Shown: one piece after another, positions 46,966 to 58,876 of the stretch | How positions within the stretch are numbered: position 1 is the first letter of the stretch | Layout: each line of letters begins with the position of its first letter | Source: Halictus rubicundus | Lineage: Eukaryota; Arthropoda; Insecta; Hymenoptera; Halictidae | NCBI RefSeq assembly: GCF_050948215.1 | Contig: NC_135157.1 | Coordinates: 8,866,001-8,930,000, forward strand | DNA: 64,000 nt | Direction: 5' to 3' | The notes under the pieces: model-generated | Seen by the model: the letters and a program-made list of their open reading frames with translations, nothing else | What the model was told of the DNA's origin: nothing | The model's database searches: none | Made by a program: the position numbers and the translations under genes

Positions 46966-49900
46966 ACTTCATACAGGCATTCTTCAGATATAAAGTAAAG
47001 TATCTACTCTTGATCGTTAAGAGAGATGAACTTTCTATCTTTTTTTTTTCTCGTACAAATGGTTGAAACTTTCTACGGTGTCCGTCAAGTTTAGAGCCAA
47101 GGAAACCTTGTACCTTGGTGAAGGTTTTGGTGTTTTATCTCGTGCTACGAATAAAAGTCGATCAAACGCGGTTTTGCGATTTTTTCACACAACCGGAAGA
47201 GCTTTAAATTCAAATTTTGTGATAGGAGATAACAGTCTAGCATGCCACTGTTACCAGTCCACATTCGTGGTATGTAACCGTCCACCGTGAGTGCAGGGTC
47301 ACACGGAGCTATAACACCAGTCACGTTTAAAAGTATTCGAGGGAGTAGCGTTATGACTCCGAGCATATTTTTAAAGAAATTATGCGGAAGAATTCTTGAG
47401 CTGCCTTGAGAATTACGGGAATTACAAAGATCGTATAATCTAAGCACCTGCTATAAACATTATTTACGCGTTGAACGTAGAAAATCTTTAATTAACGGTG
47501 AAGTAATATCAGAATGTAATATCCTCGGCTCTGGCTGGAAAGTACGGTGTAAGGAAAATGTATGATCGTAGAAAAGTGTTCGTTTATTTTTCAGGCGTTG
47601 AATACTTTGCCACGGTGCTCAAACGATTTCTATAAGATTGGCATTCCGAGTTCGCTAAAAGGAATTCTAGACATTTCCGATTCTATTGTATCGAGTACAT
47701 TATCTTAATGTTTCACGGTTACGCGACGCGCATGCCGATTTTAAATGAAAAACGGCGATCCGGTTAATTAAATGCAGCGCGTACTTACTGTGCGTACTGG
47801 TGCAATTAACCTGGAAGCTATTTCGGGTACAGTGGAAGCGCTACGGAGCCCTTGAAAGGACACCTTTTTTATCGGTCACAAAACACTCATTGTTCCTCTG
47901 CGCCTGCAAGTTTACGCGTCTGGACAACGAACGCGCTGACTTTTTAACTCCGAAGTATGCCGAGCCGTATGTAGGTATACTACGGTGCGTCGCGTATCCA
48001 CCTTTGGCAGTCCTATTTTCAGGGCAAAAGGTCGAACGCGGTTCACAGCTTATGAGCACGTATGTTTTTTTTTTTTGTTTTTCCCCCAAAAACGCATCCT
48101 CCACACTTTCTCCCTTGCTCCAGTTATTTCGCAAGCACGCGTGAGCTGGTCGCGAAAGCTCGAGTTATCCCGTTCGCTTCCCTCGAAAATCCGCTCGTCT
48201 TGTCACGGCGATTAACACGGCCGTCAAAAAGCTGCAACCGTGCAGGTGAAAACCGCGTGGAACTGGAAATTGCAGTTTTTTTTTGGTTTTTTCGTTTCTT
48301 TTTCCTTCTGTTCGCGCTTTGTTTCGAGCGGGACGATCAAAGCGAGCTATCGTCGCTTTGATGGAGGGCACGCGGGCAACGGTGACAATAGAATTACCCT
48401 CGGATACGTTCCGTCCCGTGCAAGAACGACCGCGATGAGCAGGCAGATTTGGATCAGCGACGACTCTCTCTTTGTCAATCCCCGGCCCTGTTTCTCCATT
48501 TTTCTGGCATCCGTTCGCTGGCTCTTTCTCCGCCGAGAGTGGCGGCCACGCTTCTCGCGAACATCGGTTATGTGCAGAGTCGCATCGTGACACGGTATAA
48601 CGGCATTCGCTCGACCTCGTCATCCCGTTTCCCCCACGGTTACGCACATTCCTGTCTTCTCCTTGCTCTTACCTTCCACCGAGCGTTTTCTCTTATCATT
48701 CTATTCCCCGTTCTCATGGTTCCTCGCTCTTTACCCTTCCGCGTCCGTTCGTCTCGCTCGGTTTCGTTTTTCTATGACGTTACCATGATCTCGCGCGCTG
48801 CCTCCGAACAAAAAAGTAAGCGAGCTATCGTGTATTCTGCTTCGTAATCGCAACACCTTTATTAGCCTATCCGTATTAAGTTTATTTCACAATTTCAGGT
48901 TTATTACACAGTTCTGCAATAAATACCCCGTTTCAATTAACATTAACCTGTTAACTGTTTATGTCGAGTATACTCCTCACGATAATGGCTACTAACCTCG
49001 TGTTATGTTATGTATTATATTATGCTGTGTTGAGGGATTATCTGAAGCTTGGATCTCTGGATATGAAGAGAACTTGAGTTTAATTGTGATTTTAGGTCTT
49101 CGTTTTCTGCAGGAAATTCCATTAGCTTCGGAATGCATAATATTTTATTATTTGGGCGAGTTCGTACGCCTTGAGATCATCTACCATTTTGAGTCTCTCG
49201 CGAACCTGAGTTGATCCGATTACGATCATTTGGCCCTAGATTGGACCAATTCGAATCTTATGAGCCTAGATTGGTTCAATTTAGATCAAGAGATCCTGCT
49301 GATTGCTTCGAACTAATTTGTCCTCCTCAGTGACGTGTAGGCAAATTTGAATTTCTTGGACCGTGTGTAATTTAATTTCTCCTACCTATTCTGATTGTAA
49401 GTCGATCACAATCTGAATTCGCCACCTCTCGGAATGATCGCCGTTTTTATAGTAACTGAATTCTATTATAGGCTCCGAGTTTGTTCAACCAATACTCCTT
49501 ACACTTTATAAATCAGTTCAGCTTGTGTGAGTAAACTTCGAATGATTCATCCTCGCTTCGATGGTTTAATTTGAATATCTCGACGATTTTTTAAATTTTA
49601 TTCGATTTAAAGATACGCGATTACATAATGAACTGTGTTTTCATACACGTCATCTGGCATTTCCTCGCGGAGAAACTCGATAACTTTTGCGATTACCGAC
49701 ACGCAATCAAGGATACACTAATCGAGATAAGCATATTATGCATTGCACGAATCGACTATTTCTAGTTTCTCCGGTGACTCGAAGCAGACGTCCTTTTCTC
49801 GTTTTTTCCTATCAATGAAAAGGGAAACGGCTACGCCGGCAATTAATTCAGCCGACTTCGTGTCGCGTATTACACCGTTCCGAGATATATCCTTTCGGCG

Positions 49901-51836
49901 ACCGTTATCAATCGCCATTAACATAACTGGTATTAATGCGAACGCCGCGCCGCCAAGGTTTCGATTACGAAAATCGATGCGACGATCGTCCTGACCGGTT
50001 GCTCTCCATCATCGCGTAACTCGCCGAACCATTTCGCGACGAAGCAACGTTGTTTCGATTGGTTACGGGCTGTCTGTCGTAAAGCGATCGATTTTCCAAA
50101 TCTGGGTGAACGGAATTTAGTTATCGAATTTTCCCATATCAAGATTCACCCTTAGAGGTCAACCCTTCCACAGCTACGACGAGTCAAACAGCAAAAATGT
50201 GCTTCCCTTTCACAACTCAACTGCACAATATATGCACTCGACTTCTTAATAGCAATCTCACTCGGTATCCGTTCAATTAAATGCAAGGTATCCGGAAAAC
50301 GTACCTTTAAAAATATATTTTAAAAAATGGCGCAATTAAATTTATTTCCGCAATTTTTCTTATGACGTCTGTTAAAATAATGAAATGTGTACTAGTAGAT
50401 GGAAGCATTTTTATAATCCCGATAATTGTAAAATAAAGAACAAATATCCTAGAAAAAGGTGAATAAACTGAGTCCAAATTTATTATTGTACTATCTGCTT
50501 CTCACAAATCAAATATTGCCAATTTCTCGAGAATCGGAAACTGACCGTTCAAACGCTATTTGGACTGGTAATTAATTGGCGTACAATGCAAACGAAATTA
50601 GTAAAAGCGGCAGCGGAAAGAGAGTGCACCACTCCGAGCCAATTTACAGCCCTTACAGCGGTTTCGATTGTGAATTTCGCGGCAGGTCCAAGAGTTGATA
50701 TTAAATTGATGTACGAGTGTTTAATTGTTTGCGAACGGCCTATAAAGCAAATGACAAACGATCGATGTTTACTTTTCCGTAAATCCAGCTCCGCGGTATC
50801 GACCACCACCACTATGCGTTTGGTTACTCGTCAACAATTTTTCGGTGAGCTCCGTGCGGGTGACCGAATTTTTTCGCCGCTTGTTAAGGGCTCGGCACGC
50901 GTTACGATTTATCGTACGGCGAGTTCTACAGCCCTGATACGACTGTTTGAACGATCATTGCAACGTGTGTGGGCTTGTTGTGTGACACGATCGTGTTTCA
51001 CCGCAGTACGTCTCTGTCATAAAATCTGTTGTACTGCCAGGTTTGGGTTAGGCGCGCAGGTTGAATTTACGACGAAATGGAACGTGTATGGTCGCGAAAC
51101 TACTTGTCATACCACAATATAGAGGCTTTACAACTTTCGAGAAAATGTCTCCTCCTTTTCTCTTTTTGATTAATACGGGAAATGATTTAGCTATTTCTTG
51201 GAACATTTCCAGAGTTCCGGGCTGTGTCTACTGCCGCCCTTTTCGGTTACGGTAGATTCACTCATGGAAAAGTTATGTGATTAGTTTCAGAAAAGGAAAA
51301 TATTGAACAAATAATTTAATAGATTTAATATTTTATTAGATTCTGCAAGATACGGGAAATTGAAATGATTTCAACTGTTTATGCATTTATGGAATCTCTA
51401 TAACATGCAAGAACATGTTGTAATCAGATTTGCACTTTATTCTCGTCGCAAGGGCTTCGTTGGAGCACATGTTTCCCTTATCTTGATTTTTATAAAATCG
51501 TGTACGAAGCAAGGGATTTGCATAAAACATGACAGTTCGGTTGTTTCTACAATAAATCTCGCTCTTTATCTTTTTAAATTGTTTTCACGAGTGTTGATTT
51601 CGAAGTGTCGAAGCCTGTCGCTGTTTTAAAGAAATTAAAATAATTCAAGACCGCCCTTTTCGTCAGACAAAAGAGTTTGAAAGCCCCGGGAGAGCACAGA
51701 GTGCAGTAAAGAGGTTAATTCCTTCGACGTTACTTGCTGCTGCATTTACGCTGCAAGAAAGCACTCGCGAGTTAAGAATTACATTTTCACTGCTGGGAGA
51801 CACAGCAAAAATTTATTTGCAACGAGTCAAACTAAC
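46966..51836. other. non-coding stretch, no gene seen
   Basis: No recognised exon. A 178-codon open frame (50586-51122) is the longest, and it has no known domain and no convincing splice context. A (T)n run lies near 48065-48075. Confidence 0.5.
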
Positions 51837-51996
51837 TTAACCCTTAACTGGTATACCGGGGTCTGTCGTGACCCCCACCAAATTGCTGTACACGAACTAT
51901 ACAAAATAACTTAAAAATACTTAAAAGTATCTGAGAAGATTTGCACAACATTTTTTCCAAAAATTTAGGTCCAGATCCTAAACACTTAAGGGTTAA
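51837..51996. mobile_element. piggyBac-like MITE (152 bp) with intact TTAA duplication
   Basis: TTAA at 51837-51840 and 51993-51996. Termini CCCTTAACTGG and, reverse-complemented, CCCTTAAGTGT share the first 7 bases. The interior is without coding capacity. The inverted repeat is short, so confidence is moderate. Confidence 0.55.
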
Positions 51997-53216
51997 TCAG
52001 TACATTTTCAATAATAAATTTCCTGCTGTTTCTTGCCGAGAATTTCACAGTTTTGACTAAATGTTTTTTTCCAATGGGTTGCGTGCAATCGAATTGGATT
52101 CGTTGTTGAACGGGGTCATCGGTTTCAGGGGCGATGGAAAGGGTTGCGACCCTTTGCAAGAACCCGCCGTAGAATAAATCGGAACGTGCACGGGCCCATT
52201 TGGTATAAGTTGCTTTCCGGCCGATGTAAACCCACGGGGAAATGGAAATGGACGGTAACCGAGGAATAATTTAAACGATTTATAAAAAGCTCGGCGGCCG
52301 CGTAACACGCGGACGCGTGAATGCAATATATTACGACGGTGCAATTGCCGTTCCAGTTACGTCAAGAATGCTACTCGACCGCGTTATTCATGAATACCAA
52401 CGCGAACTCATTTCGGAAACATTGACGAATACCTCCGGGAGGGAGGTGGGGGTAGGGTGGGGGGAATAAGAGGATTGATTAACATTGGCATTCGTACTAT
52501 CCACTTTCCCCAGGAAAGAGTATTTAATAATTTATTCACCCTTGAAGGATTAGCTGAAATCTCATTTCAATATTAAAAGATACAGCTAATGCTTTCTGGG
52601 TGTTCAAACAATCAACAGGAATAACTCTCACATATTTTAACAAAGTCAGCGTGGGACGGTATTTTACAATTAGACTGGTGGAGGCTTCATGCAAATTCCC
52701 ATCTGCGTAGGTAATTTTATTCCGAAATTGAAGCAAGTGTTTTCAAATATAATATACCGTACAATTTTTACAACTCGCGCGCGCTCTATAGCGTTGCGCA
52801 AATTCGGGTGCACGCATGGACACCGTTAATTTATGAAAATAAATTAAGCGTGCCGATAAGTGGTTCGCAATTTTCGCAAAACATTGTACTTTAAAATGCG
52901 TTCGTCGCCGACGTGTACGGAACGCGGGATGAGGTCGCGGGCCGAGTAGAAAGGCGCGATCTCGCTTTTGTTGCCGTAAGAAACACGTTTACCAAAAGAA
53001 TGAATAATTGTTCGAATGTATTATTCATTAACGTTGAATAATGCACGGTAAATTCCTTTCTTCTTCATCGCTGCTAAGCGTCATTAAACGAGACCGTTCC
53101 CTTTGTCGCGAAATATCTTCATCTTCCGAGCCGTGCTCCGCAGCGGCTTTATTTGTATGCGCCGCGTTCTTCAAGAAATCTGTTATTTTTGCTTGTGCAC
53201 TTTTCCTCGAGAGAAA

Positions 53217-53236
53217 CAGAGAGAGAGAGAGAGAGA
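53217..53236. repeat. (GA)n microsatellite
   Basis: About ten GA units. Confidence 0.85.
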
Positions 53237-54059
53237 GCGTTCTTTACAAATCTCGTAATACGGAGGGAACGCGTTGGCAAAGCCGCCTCTTCAACTCCGG
53301 TGGCTCTTTCAACGGAAACGCGGGGTTCCCGATCCCCGGGAGTCGTTCGAGACTCTTCGATACTCTAATTACCGGGGAACAATTGAGGGGTCCACTGCAA
53401 GGAGCTGTGTTAAGACATGTTAAAAAATCAGATCTTTAATCACTCTAGCACCTCGTGGCCATTACTCCACACTTTACACTAGAGTTCCCTATTTCACGTG
53501 TAATTAACTCGTCTAATACACTGGAAATCGTGTGTTTCAATGTCACGAATTTTCGTGTATTTTAACACATGCTGACACAAGTCGCTCAAGGCTTATTCAA
53601 TATAACAATACTGTAATGATAGTTATTAGCTAATTTTCTGTATTTTCTACGATTTTCCTATGTGTTACGATTTCTGTGGGAGGGGGAGGTAATCTCACAG
53701 CGGACCCCTCGTCGTATCAAATTGAAAGTTCGCGTCGTTGCAAATTTCCGAGCGCCGCGACGCGACGCGACGCGTCCCGAGAACGGGAGAATCCGAGGGA
53801 ACGATTCCGCCTCTTTTTCCCGCGGGCGTATCGGTCGCGTTCCTATTGTCCTTAGATCTCATTTTCGAGGGGCGCACGACTTACGTGCGCCGCATTGTTC
53901 ACAGTTGACAAAACGTGAAACGGCGAGAGGACGAAAAGAGTACGCTGCGACGCCGCTACCGAGAAATCTGGACTCCGAGCGGTACTCGAGGAGAATCCCG
54001 AAGCATCGTAGATACAAAATCTCGGGACGTCCGACACAATAACTTTCAGCGACGCCCGG

Positions 54060-54206
54060 TTGAGGAAGACCGGAGTCGTGAAGAAGGCAGAGACGGAGGA
54101 AGAGGAAGAGGAAGAGGCGAAGGACGACAAGGAGGTGGTGGTGGCGGTGGAAAAGAAGAAGAAGGAGAAGGAGAAGGAGGAGGAGGTGGAGGAGGAGGAG
54201 GAGGAT
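54060..54206. repeat. GGA/GAA purine tract
   Basis: About 145 bp of GA-rich trinucleotide-like sequence, open in two + frames as poly-Glu/Lys and poly-Gly/Arg. This is low-complexity and not accepted as coding. Confidence 0.8.
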
Positions 54207-55644
54207 ACATGTCGTGACACAATTTCCGGCGCGTACGTGTGCTGTTCGCTAGCCGCAGATTCTGCAGTTTATTACAAATCGAAGAACGAAGAGGGCCGAA
54301 CCGGTGTGCTCCCTCTCCTATTTACCGGCAGTCCTGGCCCCCTTTTCAGCTCCGCTGAGCCAATACTTGTCCCTCGGCCGCTGGAGCACGGCTGCCCACT
54401 CGAATTAACTCCCGAAAGGATCGTAATCGTGATCGCGGTACATAGAAATTTCGTTACGGCTAAACGCGGTTTAATTGGCCGCCGAGGGTGGAGCACGCGA
54501 CACAACGTATTCAAATTTTCATTCGATAAAAGAGAGAAGCCCCCCCTTTTATCGCGAGCAGTTGAACAACAGCCGGGCTCCCGAGATACCGGTAATTAAA
54601 CGGAAGAAAAACGAAGGGGAACGACGGGATCGAGGAGGACGTATCCTGGCATGACGCGGAGGCGGCGGCGTTGAGAATATTCATGAAAAAAACAGTGGAA
54701 AGCTTGCGCCCTAAAGGATCGCCTTTCTCATTCAAAACAGCGCGAAAGAAACGCTGTGGGGACGAGCTGCTCCGTGTCGCTGTCGCCTCGCTATCCTACA
54801 TGCAAAATACGTTGTCTCTCGAGCTAAGCTAAGGCACGACGTTCTCGAGAAAGCCTGGAAAACTTTTCGACACGTGCGCGAGCCACGACTAATTAACGAT
54901 TAGACGGGAAGGGGGACTTTCCTCTTGTCCGGGAGAAACTCGCTCGAACCCGCGCACAATCATTCTCTTTGAAGCCGGAAAACGACGGATGAACGATTAT
55001 ACGGGGATCGATAAACACGGTGTCGAAACTGTTCTCCTCGTCTTTGTTCGCCGTGTACACACGGGGCAGCGGAACAAGCCCTCGATCAAATCGGGGAGCA
55101 ACTGTTTCGATTAATAATCCCGCGGATAGGATCGAGCCCGGTCCGAGGGCGAAGCGATCTCGATTCCCGAAAGGATCGCGTGCAAGAAACCCGGTAAATC
55201 ATCGGCTTGGAGTTTTTCGCGTATTTTTGCCGGGAAAAAGATCGGTGAAAGGAAACTCGCCGCCGGTAAATCGTCGACGTTGACCCGACGAGCGCGCATA
55301 GCTAATAGGAAGTAGAGCTTAAATTTCGCGAAAGAAGCGGCGGACCGTCGGCACATCCGTTACGTCACTTTGTCGGGAACAGGTCGCGCATAGATTATGT
55401 TAATCGGCGGTAATCCGGCGGTTACGGAAGTTCAAAGTCGACCGGAGAATTTCAGCCGGGAGAATTGAATTCTACTCGGGAATCGCGGGGATATATCGAT
55501 AATCGAGCGATACTTTTCGATCGAACAGGCACGGGCGGCGGAGACGAAAAAGTTTCACAATTTTACAAACGGACACGCGCCCCGGGGACACGGAAAGTTT
55601 CGCGATCGGAAAACGATCCCGCCGATAAAATCGGAGCAAGTTGA

Positions 55645-56116
55645 TCCGAGGAAGAGAGGGTCGGCCGTCGCAAGGTGGGAGGCGTTCGTTTCAGTGAAAA
55701 CAAGCTGTCGGGAGGAACGAGTCCTCTCTTTTTATCTTTCAAAACGGTGGAAAGCAAGTCACGAAAAACGGCGAACCACTACGGCGTCCACTATACCGGC
55801 TCGTACGCGTACAGCAACGGGGCGCCGAGCGTGTACAGCAGCTATCCGGCGAACGGCGGGTTCGTCCAGCATCATCTCCATGAGGACTACCGGCCGATTT
55901 ACTTTTACGTAGCCCAGCCCTATACTATCCCGTACACGTTCGCGAGGAGACCCAGGCCGTCGTCGTTGCTGAGGCCGGGCAAACCTCCTCGCAGCAGCAA
56001 CTGCCGCGTTAAGTTCTCCAAGAGGCTCGGCAACGCCGACTTCTCGCAGAAGGTCAAGCAGGGCGAGTTCTCGAGGAGTCTCAGCCAGGTGCACTTCGTC
56101 GAGAGCCAGGGGCAAG
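55645..56116 (+). CDS. probable coding exon upstream of the clarin-like exon (partial)
   Basis: The frame is open from 55645 to a strong donor, CAAG|GTATGT, at 56116/56117 (phase 1). It has no internal ATG before the donor, so the start must be in an earlier exon. A possible acceptor is CGTTTCAG ending at 55695. The translation is Tyr/Ser/Pro-rich (GSYAYSNGAPSVYSSYPANG) then basic (FSKRLGNADFSQKVKQGEFS). Phase 1 matches the exon at 58607. I do not recognise a domain. It would be an N-terminal cytoplasmic extension of the membrane protein; if it is instead 5' untranslated, translation would begin at the Met in the next exon. Confidence 0.5.
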
Positions 56117-58606
56117 GTATGTGATCAGCTATTTCGTATTTTTATTCCCCGCAGCCCGGAGTCCCTTAATTTCCATCCTCCTTCGCCTCCACCTTTATCG
56201 CGCATCATTCCGGTGGTTAAAGAATGAAATTCTTTATGCCCCGGCCTCGATAAGTCGTCATTTTTACTGGTAGCATAATTGTTCCAGTAGTCGGCCATTC
56301 TAAGCCCCGTTGTCAGTAATATAATATTTTCTAAATTTTTTATACGAGGACATGGAGACGTTGGAAATGAGTTCGAGCAATTTGTTCTCGAGAAGTGTGA
56401 CTACTGAGCAAGGGTTGAAATAAGACACTAGCTTTGACGATTCAAGACTTTTACATGGTGATCGATGGAATAATATTTGAAGAAAGAAATTCTGATAAAA
56501 TGAATTTTTAGAGTATTCTGAAAGTAGACATACTGGGTCATAATAGTGGGTCAATTGTTGAACCACAAGTTTTTATGAAAAATTAAACGAATTTTGCTAT
56601 CTTAACGAAATTTTCCACAACCCAATAATTAAGTTCAATAATTACACTTTATACTGGAGATATTTTGAAAAATCTGTCTTACATCCTCTTCCATATTTCA
56701 CATCGTATTTTTTAATACGAAAAGCGTTAACCAGATTGCACAAACTGATGCTGCAATTATTGTAAGGTTTACAAGCAACTTTAGTCTAGTTAGTGTCTAA
56801 ATTAGCTCATCAGAATTTTCAACATATACGATCACATTGCTAATATTTTTGTTAGATGTACATAAATATGGATTTAAAGAGAAAATCAAACCGAACGAAA
56901 GTCGCAAGCTCTGCGACAAGTCTCTGTTGTCGGAACAATGGAAGCAATTGAGCACGGTGGTTGATTTTTAGTTTAGGAAAATGGGCGTGCGGAAAACACA
57001 AAGGAAAATGATTGTCGAAATGTCGAGCAGTTCGCTTTCGAGGCGCTTTCACGCCCGTGGATTTTTCTAGCAGACCGGATAATTGTTGCGAAAGCGGCAT
57101 AGTTTCTGTGGCATAATTTAAATAGTTGCTGTCGTCAAGTAGACTACCGATGCCTACGCCGGAGAGCGTCCTGTTCCCCGTGTATAGAAGCGAAGCCGGC
57201 GTGCACAAACGTGCCCGCCGGATTGCTGAAAAGAGAAACCGCATCTGGAGAAAGGAACATTCTCCAAATATGAGGTGTCATTTCGACGGGTCGACGAAGA
57301 AAAACATCGATCGTTTAGATAACGCGTGTGCCGTGCATCGACCGGGTCGCGTGTTCTAACGCGAAAAGAAACGGGATTCTTGGGAGCTGTAACGAGAGCG
57401 CACGCTGCGAGGCAAAGTGTAACAACATTTCTGCACGTATACCGAACAATTCCGATCCGTTTAATGGCTATCGGTCCGTGCCCCGGCCAGGCAAAATGAT
57501 ACTTCATGCTTCACGCGAACTTCATCGGTAAACAACCATTATTTCACTCCGGATAACTATTCTGGTAATCTGGATATTATACGTCAAATCGCCTTTTCAG
57601 TTTTTCAATTAACAGATTCAGCACCGACCTACGAACAACAACCGTGACTATTATATATTTTTGTTGTTGAATAAACCGAGTTGAATTGCGTTCGTGTTAT
57701 TTGACGTCGCCGTTTCGACGCACGATAGCTCAGTCATGTAAGGTTAATCGATTCCGCAGGATTCGCCAGGATTCAGGGTTTTAACGTACGTATTTCGGAG
57801 TCCCCGAGGATTTGGGTGACGTGGAGTCCCGAGGGTGTAAAGTCGAGGCGGTCTCGACGATTTAGAACCTGTAGGATTCCAATTACCATTAAGATTTCAG
57901 GGATCCCAGAGTTCGGGAACTCCTCTAATATGCTGCGCAGTCCCAGAGGTCTCCAGTACTTTGCGGTCCCCAGGGTCCGAGAGTTTCATGGGTACCTGTT
58001 AGCCTAGTCCTTCTGGAGACCCAAGAACTCAGAGCGTTTAGAGTTCATCGGCAATCTAGCATTTTCAGCAGTTTCCAAGCAAAGTCTTAAAAATCTAAAG
58101 ATCCTTTGGAGCTTCGGAGGTTTCCAGTATTTCCAACACTGATCCTTCCTGAAGAAAGTCTTAAAAATCCTGTAGCCTTAAGGTCCTGTAGCCACGTTTA
58201 CCAGTCTTCGGAGCCTCGAAGGTTTCCAGTATTTCCAGCAGTGATCCTTTCCGAAGGAGGTCCTAAAGATCGAAAGATCCTGTGGGCTCAAGATCCCCTA
58301 ACCATGTTGAACAGTCTTTGTAGCCTGGAAGGTTTCCAGTATTTCCAACATTGATCCTTTCCGAAGGAGGTCTTGTGGCCGAGAATCCTTTAGCCAACAT
58401 TGTCATATTATTTTGAAATGTATTTCTGCTGGAGAGCAGCACGTCGCTCGCTGAATAACTAAAGAAACATGTGTGAGACAAACGGGTTCCCTCTTGGGAA
58501 ATACACGCCTGATCGCAAAGGATATATATTCTCGGAACGAAAGGAATGCGGAGCTCGAAGGTATCCGGTACGATCATCTTTCTCTTCTCTCTCTCTCTCC
58601 CTGCAG
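56117..58606 (+). other. intron between the two clarin-like gene exons
   Basis: Starts GTATGT and ends in a long CT-rich tract followed by CTGCAG. It holds AT-rich sequence (56.2-57.0 kb) and an imperfect minisatellite (58119-58390). Confidence 0.5.
58119..58390 (+). repeat. imperfect minisatellite, about 102-110 bp unit, three copies
   Basis: The phrase GGTTTCCAGTATTTCCA recurs at 58119, 58221 and 58331, each followed by a TGATCC-(T/C)-TTCC-GAAG block. More degenerate relatives may extend left to about 57780. Non-coding. Confidence 0.8.
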
Positions 58607-58876
58607 TGATCGCGAACTATCCGAAGGTTGGGCCGACATCGCGTGACCCAAGAATGACGTCCATGTTCCGCAGAGGCACGATCTTCGCCACCTTCTTCCT
58701 GTCGTTGCTCGGCGGAGGACTCGTCTGCGCTGCCCTCGTGACGCAACATTGGGTCGAGGCACGACCCCTCAGGACACCGAATCCGCAGGATAGCGCCGGC
58801 AGGGTTCACTTCGGCCTCCTGCATGGCAAGAAGGAGCTGAACGTCGCCTACGGTTGGAGGACATATCAAATTTCCG
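58607..58876 (+). CDS. clarin-like four-membrane-segment protein, internal exon (partial)
   Basis: The exon is bounded by a long pyrimidine tract plus CTGCAG at 58606 and by G|GTAAGT at 58876/58877. The joined frame reads VIANYPKVGPTSRDPRMTSM, then a hydrophobic segment (TIFATFFLSLLGGGLVCAAL, likely membrane segment 1), then VTQHWVEARPL, and an extracellular stretch with VHFGLLHGKKELN and YGWRTY. The order 'short basic N-terminus, membrane segment, ALV-x-x-HW, (H/Y)(F/Y)GL-x-x-G' fits the clarin family of tetraspan-like proteins of the claudin/PMP22 superfamily, which in vertebrates organise hair-cell and photoreceptor junctions. A Met at about 58654 could be the start if the upstream exon is not coding. 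The remaining three membrane segments were not found before 64000. Another claudin-superfamily member is possible. Confidence 0.6.

Larger units (their letters stand above)
51997..55644. other. non-coding stretch with purine tract
   Basis: Contains a short GA run (53217-53236) and a long GGA/GAA tract (54060-54206). CpG content rises from about 53.6 kb to 55.6 kb, ahead of the clarin-like exons, so an upstream exon or promoter of that gene could be here. None could be identified. Confidence 0.5.

Noticed and set aside
50586..51122. 178-codon open frame on +
   Set aside because: No recognisable motif, ordinary composition, overlapped by an antisense frame. Kept out for lack of evidence.
53915..54599. 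Two long + frames through the purine tract (poly-Gly/Arg and poly-Glu/Lys)
   Set aside because: Open only because a GA-rich repeat lacks stop codons.
55759..56115. 118-codon open frame on - opposite the clarin-like upstream exon
   Set aside because: The + strand has a matching splice donor and phase with the next exon; the - frame is its shadow.
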